Assembly: GCA_021371855.1 (NCBI GenBank)
Contig: JAJFVL010000018.1
Span: forward strand, 62,001 to 126,000
Length of the DNA stretch: 64,000 nucleotides
Direction: 5' to 3'
Source of the DNA: Bacteroidales bacterium
Lineage (GTDB): Bacteria; Bacteroidota; Bacteroidia; Bacteroidales; VadinHA17
A program made the position numbers and the translations under genes. Positions 63,668 to 64,000 of the stretch are shown piece by piece (the first letter of the stretch is position 1; each line of letters begins with the position of its first letter). The notes below the pieces were generated by a model, which had not been told where the DNA came from, did not search any database, and was given only the letters and a program-made list of their open reading frames with translations.

Positions 63668-64000
63668 TTATGTAAACACTACCATTTGTCGTTCGGCATC
63701 CCAACCCATTCCTTTTACATACATGCTGTACATTCCGGGTTGTGAAAATCCATCCCATACTACTTCATGCCTACCTGGTTCCAGCCCGTCTGCAAACATT
63801 CGCCAAATCACTTCTCCCTCTTTATTCAAAACATCAACATACACGTCGCTCTTCTCCGGAACAGAAATTTCCATTACTATCTTTTCATTTGAATCAGTTC
63901 CTATTGCATGAATAGAAGGATCTATAACAACTTTTTTACCTGATTTCCATGAAGTGTAGTCGAAAGGTTCATTGCACAAGTGTAACCTTTCTTCATCCAT
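63668..64000 (-). CDS. Protein with FlgD-Ig-like C-terminus, possibly cut by the window edge
   Basis: 110 residues are visible; the first is a Met at the window edge (64000), so this may be either a complete small protein or the end of a longer one. The part GLEPGRHEVVWDGFSQPGMY resembles FlgD-Ig-type beta domains, which are common near the C-terminus of exported Bacteroidota proteins. No signal peptide is seen, which favours a truncated longer protein. Function is not assignable. Confidence 0.5.
   Translation of the reverse strand: MDEERLHLCNEPFDYTSWKSGKKVVIDPSIHAIGTDSNEKIVMEISVPEKSDVYVDVLNKEGEVIWRMFADGLEPGRHEVVWDGFSQPGMYSMYVKGMGWDAERQMVVFT

Noticed and set aside
1..64000. tRNA, rRNA, insertion sequence or prophage genes
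   Set aside because: No intergenic stretch showed a recognisable tRNA cloverleaf or rRNA, and no translated frame resembles a transposase, integrase or phage protein.

Overview
The window comes from a member of the Bacteroidota, probably Bacteroidales-like. The signs are a SusC/SusD pair, many exported glycoside hydrolases and lipoproteins, several TAnnTTTG-type -7 promoter boxes, AT-rich intergenic DNA, an OstA-like/SurA module, and the rseC-rnfBCDGEA operon order common in this phylum. I recognised no rRNA, tRNA, CRISPR array, transposase or phage gene.

Region 1 (1-29100) is a large polysaccharide-utilisation locus read almost entirely from the minus strand. It starts at a divergent promoter and operator between a GntR-type regulator (28047-29081) and susC. 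It then runs through susC, susD, a GH20 hexosaminidase, four paralogous DUF6259-type TIM-barrel proteins, an MFS permease, a second GH20-like enzyme, a cytosolic MurQ/GKRP-like double-SIS protein, a DUF4380-type protein, a Tat-exported GH42-like enzyme, a six-hairpin glycosidase, and a GH39-like enzyme cut by the left edge. The two GH20 genes and the MurQ-like gene point to an N-acetyl-amino-sugar glycan as the substrate (inference).

Region 2 (29145-36650) holds a HAD phosphatase on the minus strand. Facing it is a plus-strand run of a beta-propeller lipoprotein, a PIG-L deacetylase with a Tat-like signal, a GH65-like lipoprotein and a GH31 enzyme. Region 3 (36779-50535) is mostly housekeeping: recQ, guaB, three linked SurA/parvulin-type genes, an OstA-like protein, a DUF2795-type protein, a PduO-type cobalamin adenosyltransferase, a LolD/MacB-type ABC ATPase, an O-methyltransferase and recG. 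Region 4 (50619-56124) is the complete Rnf operon with rseC at its head and a terminator at its end.

Region 5 (56227-63624) is the most unusual part. An exported SMP-30-type lactonase is followed by an amidohydrolase (COG3964-type), a PLP-dependent DgaE/SelA-like enzyme, a second amidohydrolase, a RidA-family protein and a second DgaE/SelA-like enzyme. All six carry Sec- or Tat-type N-terminal signals. Enzymes of these families normally act in the cytoplasm on 2-amino-sugar acids. I therefore suggest an extracytoplasmic route: lactone hydrolysis, N-deacetylation, PLP-dependent ammonia elimination, and RidA-assisted enamine/imine hydrolysis. The two amidohydrolase/PLP pairs have diverged at expected active-site positions: His to Tyr at one metal ligand in amidohydrolase 1, and Arg to Cys next to the PLP lysine in PLP enzyme 2.
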